Shown: positions 1 to 6,573 of the stretch, piece after piece
Layout: each line of letters starts with the position of its first letter
Position numbering within the stretch: the first letter of the stretch is position 1
Source: an uncultured Bacteriovorax sp.
Lineage (GTDB): Bacteria; Bdellovibrionota; Bacteriovoracia; Bacteriovoracales; Bacteriovoracaceae
NCBI GenBank assembly: GCA_946482295.1
Contig: CAMLRB010000153.1
Span: 1-8,458, forward strand
Reading direction: 5' to 3'
DNA: 8,458 bases
The notes under the pieces: generated by a model
What the model was told of the DNA's origin: nothing
What the model saw: the letters and a program-made list of their open reading frames with translations, nothing else
Database searches by the model: none
Position numbers and translations under genes: made by a program

Positions 1-139
1 ATGCAAAGAAGTTAACGCTGTTAAAATGGAAATTAAAAATGATTACAAGAACATCTTCAACACTGAAGATACTCAAGAAATTTTTAAGGCCATCAAAAGC
101 AATGAGACTGTTCAAAAGTCTTGCTCAACTTTAGGTTAA
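1..139 (+). CDS. DUF3015-like secreted protein, C-terminal fragment
   Basis: This open frame enters from the left edge (codons in phase from base 2) and ends with TAA at 137-139, leaving 45 visible residues. Its end resembles the end of the next gene: both have K-x-x-Y-x-x-(I/L)-F, then T-x-E-I, then I-x-SN, then a single Cys a few residues before the stop (SNETVQKSC here, SNPELSSKC there). I therefore read it as a paralogue of the DUF3015-like protein downstream. The signal peptide and conserved core lie outside the window, so the family call rests only on this tail similarity. Only 12 bp separate it from the next start codon, which points to co-transcription and a recent tandem duplication. 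Confidence 0.7.
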   Translation, partial: CKEVNAVKMEIKNDYKNIFNTEDTQEIFKAIKSNETVQKSCSTLG

Positions 140-151
140 TCGGAGAAAAGC

Positions 152-703
152 ATGAAATATTTAATTATCGCAGCGATCGTTCTAAGTGGTGCAGCTTCAG
201 CACAAACAAAAAAAAGTTCTGCAAAAAAAGCTGAAACAGAAACGAGAACAGAATCTAGATCAGAGAAAAAATCATTCGAAAGACAATATGGACTTGCAGG
301 TTGCGGCCTTGGTTCAGTTGTTATGGGTAAGCACGGTGGACAAGTTTCTGCAGCTACTACTAACGGAACTTCTTTCAACCAAACTTTCGCCATTTCAGCA
401 GGATCATTAAACTGTCTTGATCCAAAGACAGCAGAAGTAGCTAGCAGAATGGATCAATTCATTATTGTTAACCACTCTCAATTACAAGGTGACATTGCTC
501 GTGGTAACGGAGAATCAATCTCTGCTATCAGCTCAATTATGGGTTGTTCTCAATCAGCTTCAGAAATTGGTCAGTCGTTAAAAGCAAACTACTCGACTCT
601 TTTTTCTGCTGAAAAATACACTAACGAAATCACAGATGGCATCATCAACGTGATTCTTAGCAATCCAGAGCTTTCAAGCAAATGTAACAAATTGGCAGTT
701 TAA
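152..703 (+). CDS. DUF3015 family secreted protein
   Basis: A 183-residue exported protein of unknown function. Residues 1-17 form a signal peptide (Lys near the start, hydrophobic LIIAAIVL, then GAASA-Q). Residues 18-45 are a Lys/Glu/Ser/Thr-rich linker. The core from about 46 carries YGLAGCGLGSVV, AATTNGTSFNQTF and SAGSLNC, the pattern I associate with DUF3015. Four cysteines (51, 88, 132, 178) would allow two disulfides in the periplasm. GGAG at 142-145 lies about 6 nt before the ATG and fixes the start. The preceding frame, 12 bp upstream, ends in a paralogous tail, so this is a tandem family. A strong terminator begins 31 nt after the stop. The biochemical role of DUF3015 is not known to me; proximity to a DUF4105 envelope gene suggests an envelope function, which is inference only. 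Confidence 0.85.
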   Translation: MKYLIIAAIVLSGAASAQTKKSSAKKAETETRTESRSEKKSFERQYGLAGCGLGSVVMGKHGGQVSAATTNGTSFNQTFAISAGSLNCLDPKTAEVASRMDQFIIVNHSQLQGDIARGNGESISAISSIMGCSQSASEIGQSLKANYSTLFSAEKYTNEITDGIINVILSNPELSSKCNKLAV

Positions 704-733
704 GATTTATTGATTTTTATTAATTTCTCTTCT

Positions 734-773
734 AGAGTCGCTATGAATGAAAATTCTAGCGACTCTTTTTTTT
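734..773 (+). terminator. Intrinsic terminator overlapping the next gene's start codon
   Basis: A perfect 10-bp inverted repeat (AGAGTCGCTA at 734-743, TAGCGACTCT at 757-766) is extended, after one bulged T, by GAAT/ATTC around a GAAA tetraloop (749-752). It is followed directly by eight T (766-773). This is a textbook Rho-independent terminator 31 nt after the DUF3015-like stop. Unusually, the ATG of the DUF4105 gene (747-749) lies in the apical part, and the 3' arm and T-tract encode codons 4-9 of its signal peptide. The only weak Shine-Dalgarno candidate (AGAG, 734-737) lies in the left arm. Confidence 0.85.
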
Positions 774-2657
774 GGACTATATTCGTGTCTTGTTTTCTCC
801 CAAGATTCTATCCTCCTATCAGCTCAGCAAAAAAATCTTAGCGAAACACGCCAGTGGAAAAAGCTGCTACACATTGAGCGCAATTGGATTGGCATAAAAG
901 GAAGTCAAATTACAGATGCGAAGTTTTTCCTTTCTGGTGATAACAATAATCCAAAAGCAGAACTGGAAGCTACTCTCTTTGCTTTTCAAAAACCTGCTGA
1001 GGATTTTGCCCGTACGATTAAAAATACAAAAAAAGAAGATATCGTAGATCACAGTGAGCACCCAATATGTCGATTCCCGGCCCGGCTCACTTTTTTGCAG
1101 AAAAATTTAAGTGAACACAAAACGTATTGGGATTCACTTCCAAAAGTGAATTGTTCATTTCTGAATATTTATTTGAATGCCATTGATGCTAAATCGGTAA
1201 GTTTTGTTTTTTCTTCTTATTACAGTGACAGTCCCGGTTCAGCATTCGGACATACCTTTTTTAGAATCAATCGCAAATCAAACGAAAGTCATCAAGAGCT
1301 TCTCGATTTTGGTGTTGGTTATGCAGCTCAAGTGAGTGTGAATAACCCAGTTCTCTACGCAGTTCTTGGCCTTGTTGGTGGCTTTCGCGGTATTTGGACG
1401 AATCTCCCCTATTACTACAAGGTCCGTGAGTATAATGATCACGAAGCCCGTGATCTATGGTCTTATGATCTCAACTTAAAACCTGAAGAAGTTGAAATGC
1501 TTTCCTATCATTTATGGGAAGTCGGATCGACTTCATATACATATTATTTCTTCACTCAAAATTGCGCCTTTCATATGCTCACAGTTTTAGAGGCAGCAGC
1601 ACCACGTCTTAATCTTATTGATCATGTTCCCTTCTGGTATGTCATTCCCGCTGATTCAATGAAGTCTCTTTTTCATGAAAAGGAATTAGTGAGCAGTGTG
1701 ACTTTTCGTCCGAGTATTAGGCGAGTTTTTAGCCAACGTTTTAAAACACTGGATAAAAAATCCGTCTCAGACATTAAGGATTTTGCGAAAACGTTTGAAT
1801 TTAACTCAGATAAAGGCTCACGCACGGACGCAGAATACGCAGCCTATTTGGATACTGCCCTGGATTTGATAAATTTAAAGTATCCAAATCTTACTAAAGA
1901 AAAAAATGAAAAGATGTTTGCCTTAAAAGAGAAAGTTTTAAGCGCAAGATCTATGATTAACACAATTTCCCCAACTGTTGAAATAGCTACAACCATGGAT
2001 GAGCGACCAGATTTCTCACATGGATCTTCTCGTTTTAATCTTGGGACTGTAGGAACGATAAAAAAAGATTTTAACTTTGGTTACAGATTTGCTCTTCATG
2101 ATTTGCTTGATAACAGCGTGGGTATGCCTGAAAACTCTCAATTGGAGTTCTTTAATCTTCAGTTTAAGCGTGAAGATAAAAAAGTGTATTTAGAAAACTT
2201 CAACCTTTTTAAAGTGCTGAATATAAACACTCTAAATTTCTATGAGAAAAAAATATCATGGGGCTTAAAGCTGGGAACACGGAGGATGAGACTTGCTCCA
2301 GCGGTTGAAGATTTCTACTCAACGGGTGTTGAAGTTCAAGCGGGATACGCCGTAGGGCTCAATGATAGCGAGCGTCCCTGGACGTTGTGGACCATGTTCA
2401 GAACTGATCTAAGTTATGCAGGCAAAGAAAAGAATGATCAATATGGTTATGGAGCTCTCGGATATCAAGTAGGTCTGTTAAAAAGATTTAGTTACAATCA
2501 CGCTCTTCTAGTTCAATACGAAAAAATGTTTCCAAATAAACTCGATGCATTTGAGAGAATTGAAGCAGATTTTAGAAGCTCACTGACAAAAGATTTTAGT
2601 GTTGGATTGGGACTATCTAAGAGAAAGTTTAAGCTCGAAGCTTTCGTCTATTTCTAG
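747..2657 (+). CDS. DUF4105 (Lnb-type) envelope protein with barrel-like C-terminal half
   Basis: A 636-residue exported protein. Residues 1-19 are a signal peptide (MKILATLFFG start, S-Q cleavage region). After an N-terminal region, about 140-310 match the DUF4105/Lnb N-terminal periplasmic domain: SDSPGSAFGHTFFRI (His169), LLDFGVGYAA, then TQNCAFHML (Cys273, His276). A Cys/His pair spaced like this suggests a papain-like acyl-transfer or hydrolase centre. In Bacteroides, Lnb is a lipoprotein N-acyltransferase; extending that activity here is inference. The part from about 421 (PDFSHGSSRFNLG) to the end alternates hydrophobic and polar residues and finishes in VYF, like an outer-membrane beta-barrel strand ending in Phe. 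Length fits the DUF4105 proteins of about 600 residues known in Proteobacteria. ATG 747 is chosen because it gives a clean signal peptide, although no good Shine-Dalgarno precedes it. Its start is embedded in the upstream terminator. Confidence 0.82.
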   Translation: MKILATLFFGLYSCLVFSQDSILLSAQQKNLSETRQWKKLLHIERNWIGIKGSQITDAKFFLSGDNNNPKAELEATLFAFQKPAEDFARTIKNTKKEDIVDHSEHPICRFPARLTFLQKNLSEHKTYWDSLPKVNCSFLNIYLNAIDAKSVSFVFSSYYSDSPGSAFGHTFFRINRKSNESHQELLDFGVGYAAQVSVNNPVLYAVLGLVGGFRGIWTNLPYYYKVREYNDHEARDLWSYDLNLKPEEVEMLSYHLWEVGSTSYTYYFFTQNCAFHMLTVLEAAAPRLNLIDHVPFWYVIPADSMKSLFHEKELVSSVTFRPSIRRVFSQRFKTLDKKSVSDIKDFAKTFEFNSDKGSRTDAEYAAYLDTALDLINLKYPNLTKEKNEKMFALKEKVLSARSMINTISPTVEIATTMDERPDFSHGSSRFNLGTVGTIKKDFNFGYRFALHDLLDNSVGMPENSQLEFFNLQFKREDKKVYLENFNLFKVLNINTLNFYEKKISWGLKLGTRRMRLAPAVEDFYSTGVEVQAGYAVGLNDSERPWTLWTMFRTDLSYAGKEKNDQYGYGALGYQVGLLKRFSYNHALLVQYEKMFPNKLDAFERIEADFRSSLTKDFSVGLGLSKRKFKLEAFVYF

Positions 2658-3227
2658 CTAGAGACATCTAACAATATCATTTATCTTTGTTGGCCCTGAC
2701 TTGTTATAAAAAAATGATATTGAATAAAATTTCTTACTTTTTTTACACCAAATATTGATAAGCTGAGCATTATAGACATTCTGCTCTTCAACACATACTC
2801 CAAAGACAAAACGATCAGTAGATTTCAACTGGTAGACATAACTGATTTGAACATCATTCGCGGTAATTTTAGGATTTAAATTAATATTCTCCAGGCACGA
2901 AGATTCATTTGTCACACTCCCACTATAAGGCGTGGCTTGAGTGGAATACATTTCTTGAATTTCGATATTTCTTGCATTGAAGTTGGTCATTGCTAATTTT
3001 TCATTCTCAATAATGGCCTGCTCAATTTGTAATAGCTTTAAGTTGGGATCAATGAATGATATTTTCTTTGAGGTCCATACGCCATCATTGTGCTCTTTTT
3101 CGATCTTAATATTTGCTTCAGAAATTTCTTTTTGAAAGAGAAGATCTTCGTACATTGAGGATAGGTTTTTGGACTTAGTACATCCTGTAGCAACTAAGAA
3201 AAGTGATAAAGCGATGAGTGTTTTCAT
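2658..3227 (-). CDS. Predicted lipoprotein, family not recognised
   Basis: A 189-residue protein with a lipoprotein signal: Lys2, a hydrophobic stretch to residue 13, then ATG-C with the lipid-carrying Cys at 16. Residue 17 is Thr rather than Asp, which in Lol sorting terms would favour the outer membrane. The mature part begins with a polar, Glu/Lys/Asn-rich helical segment (about 20-95), followed by a part with four cysteines (111, 145, 161, 188) that could form two disulfides. I recognise no family and assign no function. The stop codon abuts the stop of the convergent DUF4105 gene with no gap. Upstream, a perfect TATAAT lies only 7 nt before the ATG, so the mRNA may be leaderless; the AAAGG just before the start is too close to be a normally spaced Shine-Dalgarno. 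Confidence 0.75.
   Translation of the reverse strand: MKTLIALSLFLVATGCTKSKNLSSMYEDLLFQKEISEANIKIEKEHNDGVWTSKKISFIDPNLKLLQIEQAIIENEKLAMTNFNARNIEIQEMYSTQATPYSGSVTNESSCLENINLNPKITANDVQISYVYQLKSTDRFVFGVCVEEQNVYNAQLINIWCKKSKKFYSISFFYNKSGPTKINDIVRCL
2672..2722. repeat. 11-bp perfect inverted repeat near convergent gene ends
   Basis: CAATATCATTT (2672-2682) and AAATGATATTG (2712-2722) are exact reverse complements separated by 29 nt. The repeat lies inside the last codons of the minus-strand lipoprotein gene, just beyond the stop of the DUF4105 gene. Because the genes have no intergenic gap, any terminator for the plus-strand gene must fall here. The stem is AT-rich, the loop is long, and the T-rich stretch on the plus side (about 2729-2748) is interrupted, so terminator function is only a possibility. 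Confidence 0.35.
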
Positions 3228-3234
3228 GCCTTTA

Positions 3235-3261
3235 ATTATAGCAGAAAGAAGTTGCAGCCAA
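3235..3261 (-). promoter_or_regulatory. Putative promoter of the lipoprotein gene
   Basis: On the minus strand TATAAT (3240-3235) is a perfect -10 hexamer. TTGGCT (3261-3256) matches 4 of 6 bases of the -35 consensus, with a short 15-nt spacer. The expected start of transcription, 6-8 nt after the -10, falls on or next to the ATG at 3227. The 79-bp intergenic region also holds the promoter of the divergent transport operon; there I see only AT-rich candidates such as TATAGA at 3281-3286, without a convincing -35. Confidence 0.45.
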
Positions 3262-3306
3262 TCTATTTTTCGGTAAGCTTTATAGAAATATATAAAGGAG
3301 AATAAA

Positions 3307-4278
3307 ATGAAGAGGAATTACTTAGTTGCTCTTGCAGCAATGTTAATAATGACAGGTCTAAATGCACAAGAAACATTAAAGTTAAGAATTGGCTGGCAAG
3401 TTCCTTGGTCAGTACAAGGCCAATTAGTGCAAATTCTTAAACACACGCCCATCCTCAGCAAGCATAAAATTGAAGCTGAATTCATTGGAAGAAATTATGG
3501 TCCAGAACTTAACGAAATCGCACTTGGTGGCGCATTGGATGTTATTCTTACTGCCGATCAACCAGCAGCTGCTCTCTTTTTGAAAGACAAAGGATGGGTT
3601 GGTGTTTCACGATTAATGTACAATAGAACAACGACATATGTTCCACCTAAATCACCAATCAAAAAGGTTTCTGATTTAAAAGGAAAAACGATTGGAGTTC
3701 CGTTTGGAGCAGCTGCTCAAAGAATTATTAATGAAAGTTTAGTTGCTAATAAAATGGATCCAACAACAGACGCAAAGTTTATCAACCTTGCAATGCCAGA
3801 GCATGCACCTCTTATTAAACGTTCAGCAGACGGTGAAAAGTGGGACCAGTTTGATGCCTTAAGTGGTTTCGACCCAATTCCAGCGATTCTAGAAGCGAAA
3901 GGATTAGTACGTACTATTGATGAAGGTAAAGTTGTTTCCATGGTTCTTATGAACAAAGAATTTTTAGCAAAAAATAAAGATGCTGCTAAAAGAATGCAAG
4001 CGGCCTTAATTGATGCTTATGAATACTATCAAAAGAATCAAGCTGAAGCAGATAAGTGGTTTCTAGAAGAAGCAAAATTAGAAGGTGCAGATGTAAAAGC
4101 GCTTGCGCTAGCCGCTTCTATGGAGCCCAATTTAAAAGCAAAAAATAAATCAAAAATGACTTTGAAGTTTACTCCTGCAGACATTGAATTGGCCCAGAAA
4201 GGTGCGGATTTTGTGGCAAAATCTACAGGTAAGGCCATCAGTATTAAAGATTACGTTTCTAATGATTATGTGAAATAA
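3307..4278 (+). CDS. ABC importer substrate-binding protein, NMT1/SsuA/TauA type
   Basis: A 323-residue periplasmic binding protein of the nitrate/sulfonate/taurine/thiamine-precursor class. Signal peptide 1-20 (MKRNYLV start, GLNA-Q cleavage). The mature N-terminus LKLRIGW begins the first beta strand. GGALDVILTADQPAAALF (74-91) and the hinge motif VSDLKGKTIGVPFGAAAQ (121-138) are typical of the family. AAAGGAG at 3294-3300 lies about 6 nt before the ATG, a strong start signal. It is the first gene of a tight operon with permease and ATPase, so it should deliver ligand to that importer. The ligand cannot be assigned: the fold serves sulfonates, nitrate, taurine and pyrimidine precursors. No TPP riboswitch fits in the 79-bp upstream region, which gives no support for a thiamine role. 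Having no lipobox, it is probably freely soluble in the periplasm. Confidence 0.88.
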   Translation: MKRNYLVALAAMLIMTGLNAQETLKLRIGWQVPWSVQGQLVQILKHTPILSKHKIEAEFIGRNYGPELNEIALGGALDVILTADQPAAALFLKDKGWVGVSRLMYNRTTTYVPPKSPIKKVSDLKGKTIGVPFGAAAQRIINESLVANKMDPTTDAKFINLAMPEHAPLIKRSADGEKWDQFDALSGFDPIPAILEAKGLVRTIDEGKVVSMVLMNKEFLAKNKDAAKRMQAALIDAYEYYQKNQAEADKWFLEEAKLEGADVKALALAASMEPNLKAKNKSKMTLKFTPADIELAQKGADFVAKSTGKAISIKDYVSNDYVK

Positions 4279-4286
4279 TTTTTAGA

Positions 4287-4907
4287 GTGATAGTTTATAA
4301 AGATATATTACTAAATTGTTGGTCAAGCTTGGCCCGCGTTTTGTGCGGTGGAAGCTTGGCCTTCGTTATTGGAGTAAGCTTAGGACTTTTGCGATTTAGC
4401 CTTCCTTCATTCTTAAAAAGAAACTTCATTTTCAATTTTGTTTTAGATGCACCAAGATTTCCACCTCCAATTGCTTGGATACCGTTCGTAATACTAGCGT
4501 TTGGAATTAGTGATCTTGCTTCCTGGACGATCGTTTTTATCGGAGTTTTTCCAGCCGTTTTTATAAATACATATGAGGGATTGTCTTCTATTAAACCAGA
4601 GATCATCAGAACGGCGCGCTCAATGGAGCTTACAAAATCTGCAATGCTTTTTAAAATATATTTCCCCGCGATTTTGCCACAAATCTTCACGGGTTTAAGA
4701 GTTGGTTTATCGATGGGGTGGATGTCAATCATTGCCGCAGAAATGATTAGTGGGCAGTCTGGCTTAGGATATTCCATTCAGCTCAATAGAATAAATCTTC
4801 AATACAATTTAATGGTTGTTGATATGATTCTCATTTCTGTTGTTGGATTTTTTATCAATCAAGGGATGTTGAAACTTCAAGCGAAGGTCGTTCGATGGAA
4901 AAATTAA
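4287..4907 (+). CDS. ABC importer permease, SsuC/TauC-like, short N-terminus
   Basis: A 206-residue inner-membrane permease of the BPD_transp_1 family. Membrane segments lie near 18-37, 63-75, 78-94, 138-152 and 176-192. The cytoplasmic coupling (EAA) loop is ARSMELTKSAMLFKIYFPAILPQ-I-F-TG (110-137), and APRFPPPIAWIPF (55-67) and AAEMISGQSGLGY (150-162) are hallmark segments of sulfonate/nitrate permeases. Relatives usually have about 250-260 residues; here the first helix and the linker after it are missing. A TGA at 4263-4265 closes the frame upstream, so no earlier start can restore them. The start is GTG with no visible Shine-Dalgarno, 8 nt after the binding-protein stop, suggesting re-initiation by ribosomes from upstream. 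It overlaps the ATPase gene by 13 bp. It should form a homodimer with two copies of the ATPase. Confidence 0.85.
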   Translation: MIVYKDILLNCWSSLARVLCGGSLAFVIGVSLGLLRFSLPSFLKRNFIFNFVLDAPRFPPPIAWIPFVILAFGISDLASWTIVFIGVFPAVFINTYEGLSSIKPEIIRTARSMELTKSAMLFKIYFPAILPQIFTGLRVGLSMGWMSIIAAEMISGQSGLGYSIQLNRINLQYNLMVVDMILISVVGFFINQGMLKLQAKVVRWKN

Positions 4908-5503
4908 AAATCGAAAATTTGACCATGATTTTTGAAGCTAGCAAAGCAGAAGACTCAAAAGTAGTGTTCAAAGATTTTTCATTAGAGCTCGAATTAGGAA
5001 AAGTTTATGCTCTTACTGGTGAGTCTGGAATTGGTAAGTCAACACTAGCTCACATTGTGGCTGGACATTTGAAAGCAAACTCAGGTGTTATTAAGTTAAA
5101 CGAAAAAATCATAACAAAACCAACGAAAGAAATAATTATTGTTCATCAAGAGAATGATCTTTTTCCCTGGCAAAATGTTTATGAACAATTACTTTTCACT
5201 GGAGCAGATGAAGCAGAGATAGAAAAACTATTAAATGTTTTCAAGCTTAATGATTGCAAACATCTCTACCCTTTCGAGCTTTCAGGGGGAATGAAAAAAA
5301 GGTTAGCCTTAATTAGGGCCCAATTGCTTAAACCAAAAGTATTATTTTTAGATGAAACCTTAGGATCACTCGATCAGAGCTTAATAAGGGAGATTTTGAC
5401 TGAAATGATTCCGCTTTGGCGTCAAGAGAAGATGACTGTTGTATTCATTACACACCATTTCGACGAACTTAAAGAGTTTGTTGATCAAAGGATTAGTTTT
5501 TGA
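4895..5503 (+). CDS. ABC importer ATP-binding protein, SsuB/TauB-like
   Basis: A 202-residue cytoplasmic ATPase. Walker A GESGIGKST (42-50, Lys48), Q-loop HQENDLFPW (Gln85) with the LFPW pattern of the nitrate/sulfonate subfamily, signature LSGGM (129-133), Walker B KVLFLDE (148-154, catalytic Glu154), D-loop SLD (158-160) and H-loop His187 are all present, so it should be catalytically active. The residue after Walker B is Thr (DET) where DEP is usual. At 202 residues it is shorter than SsuB/TauB (about 255) and stops soon after the H-loop, lacking the usual C-terminal extension. AAGG at 4884-4887 sits 7 nt before the ATG, inside the permease gene. It overlaps the permease by 13 bp and the next gene by 4 bp, consistent with translational coupling. 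Confidence 0.9.
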   Translation: MEKLKIENLTMIFEASKAEDSKVVFKDFSLELELGKVYALTGESGIGKSTLAHIVAGHLKANSGVIKLNEKIITKPTKEIIIVHQENDLFPWQNVYEQLLFTGADEAEIEKLLNVFKLNDCKHLYPFELSGGMKKRLALIRAQLLKPKVLFLDETLGSLDQSLIREILTEMIPLWRQEKMTVVFITHHFDELKEFVDQRISF

Positions 5504-6573
5504 AAATTACAAAGTATGTTCTTTATTTTCTGACGATAATTTTTTTTCATTCAAGTTCAAACTATAAACATGAGCTTTATTTGCAGGCAGATTGTCGAAT
5601 TTTTAGTTTTGATGGAAGTCTTGTTAAAAAGTTTAATGATTACCTTTGCCTATTTTTGGAAGACGGAACGCATTTTAGCTTGGTAGGAAGTACAGATCGA
5701 GAAATCGGTTATATCACTCGATATTCACAAAATAATCGTATTCTATGGAGAAAAAAAGAAGATGTTCACCATGAACTGAGCCTTACTTTGGATAAAAAAA
5801 GAATTACATATATTTCATCTGAAGGTGGAATCTATAATGGTGAAAATACACGTTTTGATGTTTTAAACATAGCTGATTTGAATGGAAAAATTCTGTTTCG
5901 TTATAGCTTTAAAGATCATTTTTCAGAACTGATCCAAATCCTCAAGGATAATGATAAACATCTGAGTCATGTACAAGTTCTTAAGTCTGGTGCCTTTAAA
6001 GGTTATACTGAATACACACACTTTAATTCGTTCAAGGAAATTCCACCCAATGTTTTATCTGAAGAATATTCATGGCTAAAACCTGGAAATTTTATTCTTG
6101 GAGGCAATTGCACCAATCTTTTTCTAGTTTTTAATTCATCACTTAGTGAAATCATAAAAATTATAAATTATGATGAAGGAAAATTGTGTGGAACTCACGA
6201 TGCTCAAGTTCTTCCTACGGGAAATATTCTTCATTATGTAAATCTGAAGGATCCACATGTTCATCAATCTTATCTAGAAGAATATAATCCTATAAAACAT
6301 AAAGTTGTCTGGAGCTGGCCAAAACAAAAGAATAACTTCTACAACTTTATGTTGGGAAGTGTACAGAGACTGGATAATGGCGAGACGATTTTTACTGATG
6401 GCGTCTCCGTAATGAAAAACAACTTAGGCATGAGAGGAAACAAACCTACTATTTTAAAAATATCAAAGGAGGGGGAAATCAACATGCTTTGGAGGATGAG
6501 CTTATCAAATAACAAAGAGCTTTATCGCGCCAGAATCCTACCTCTTGGATCGTTTCTAAAAAACAATTTTTAA
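5500..6573 (+). CDS. Exported arylsulfotransferase-like beta-propeller protein
   Basis: A 357-residue protein starting at TTG, overlapping the ATPase stop in the 4-base TTGA; AAAGG at 5487-5491 gives a good ribosome site. Residues 1-16 are a hydrophobic export signal or anchor. Repeated propeller-like strands carry motifs I associate with arylsulfotransferases (ASST, Pfam Arylsulfotran): VHHELSLTLD (89-98), YTHFNSFKEIPPN (172-184), THDAQVLPTGNIL (232-244) and GSVQRLDNGETIF-TDG (286-301), with EYNP-x4-VVWSWP between. In E. coli ASST a periplasmic His carries the sulfuryl group during transfer between phenols; His91, His174 and His233 are candidates here, but I cannot assign the catalytic one. 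Cysteines 32, 50, 204 and 230 could pair. Overall identity is divergent and other propellers are possible. Its place as fourth gene of an ABC-import operon suggests it acts on the imported compound or a precursor in the periplasm. Confidence 0.65.
   Translation: MKITKYVLYFLTIIFFHSSSNYKHELYLQADCRIFSFDGSLVKKFNDYLCLFLEDGTHFSLVGSTDREIGYITRYSQNNRILWRKKEDVHHELSLTLDKKRITYISSEGGIYNGENTRFDVLNIADLNGKILFRYSFKDHFSELIQILKDNDKHLSHVQVLKSGAFKGYTEYTHFNSFKEIPPNVLSEEYSWLKPGNFILGGNCTNLFLVFNSSLSEIIKIINYDEGKLCGTHDAQVLPTGNILHYVNLKDPHVHQSYLEEYNPIKHKVVWSWPKQKNNFYNFMLGSVQRLDNGETIFTDGVSVMKNNLGMRGNKPTILKISKEGEINMLWRMSLSNNKELYRARILPLGSFLKNNF

Noticed and set aside
743..841. Alternative ATG 4 nt before the DUF4105 start, opening a 32-codon frame
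   Set aside because: It is out of frame with the conserved protein, stops at 839-841, and encodes nothing recognisable.
3228..3306. TPP or other riboswitch before the NMT1-type operon
   Set aside because: Only 79 bp separate the divergent starts, and no TPP core motif or multi-helix structure is visible.
4295..4777. 160-residue frame on the minus strand
   Set aside because: It is the shadow of the permease gene, has no recognisable motif and no ribosome site; the plus-strand frame has clear BPD_transp_1 signatures.
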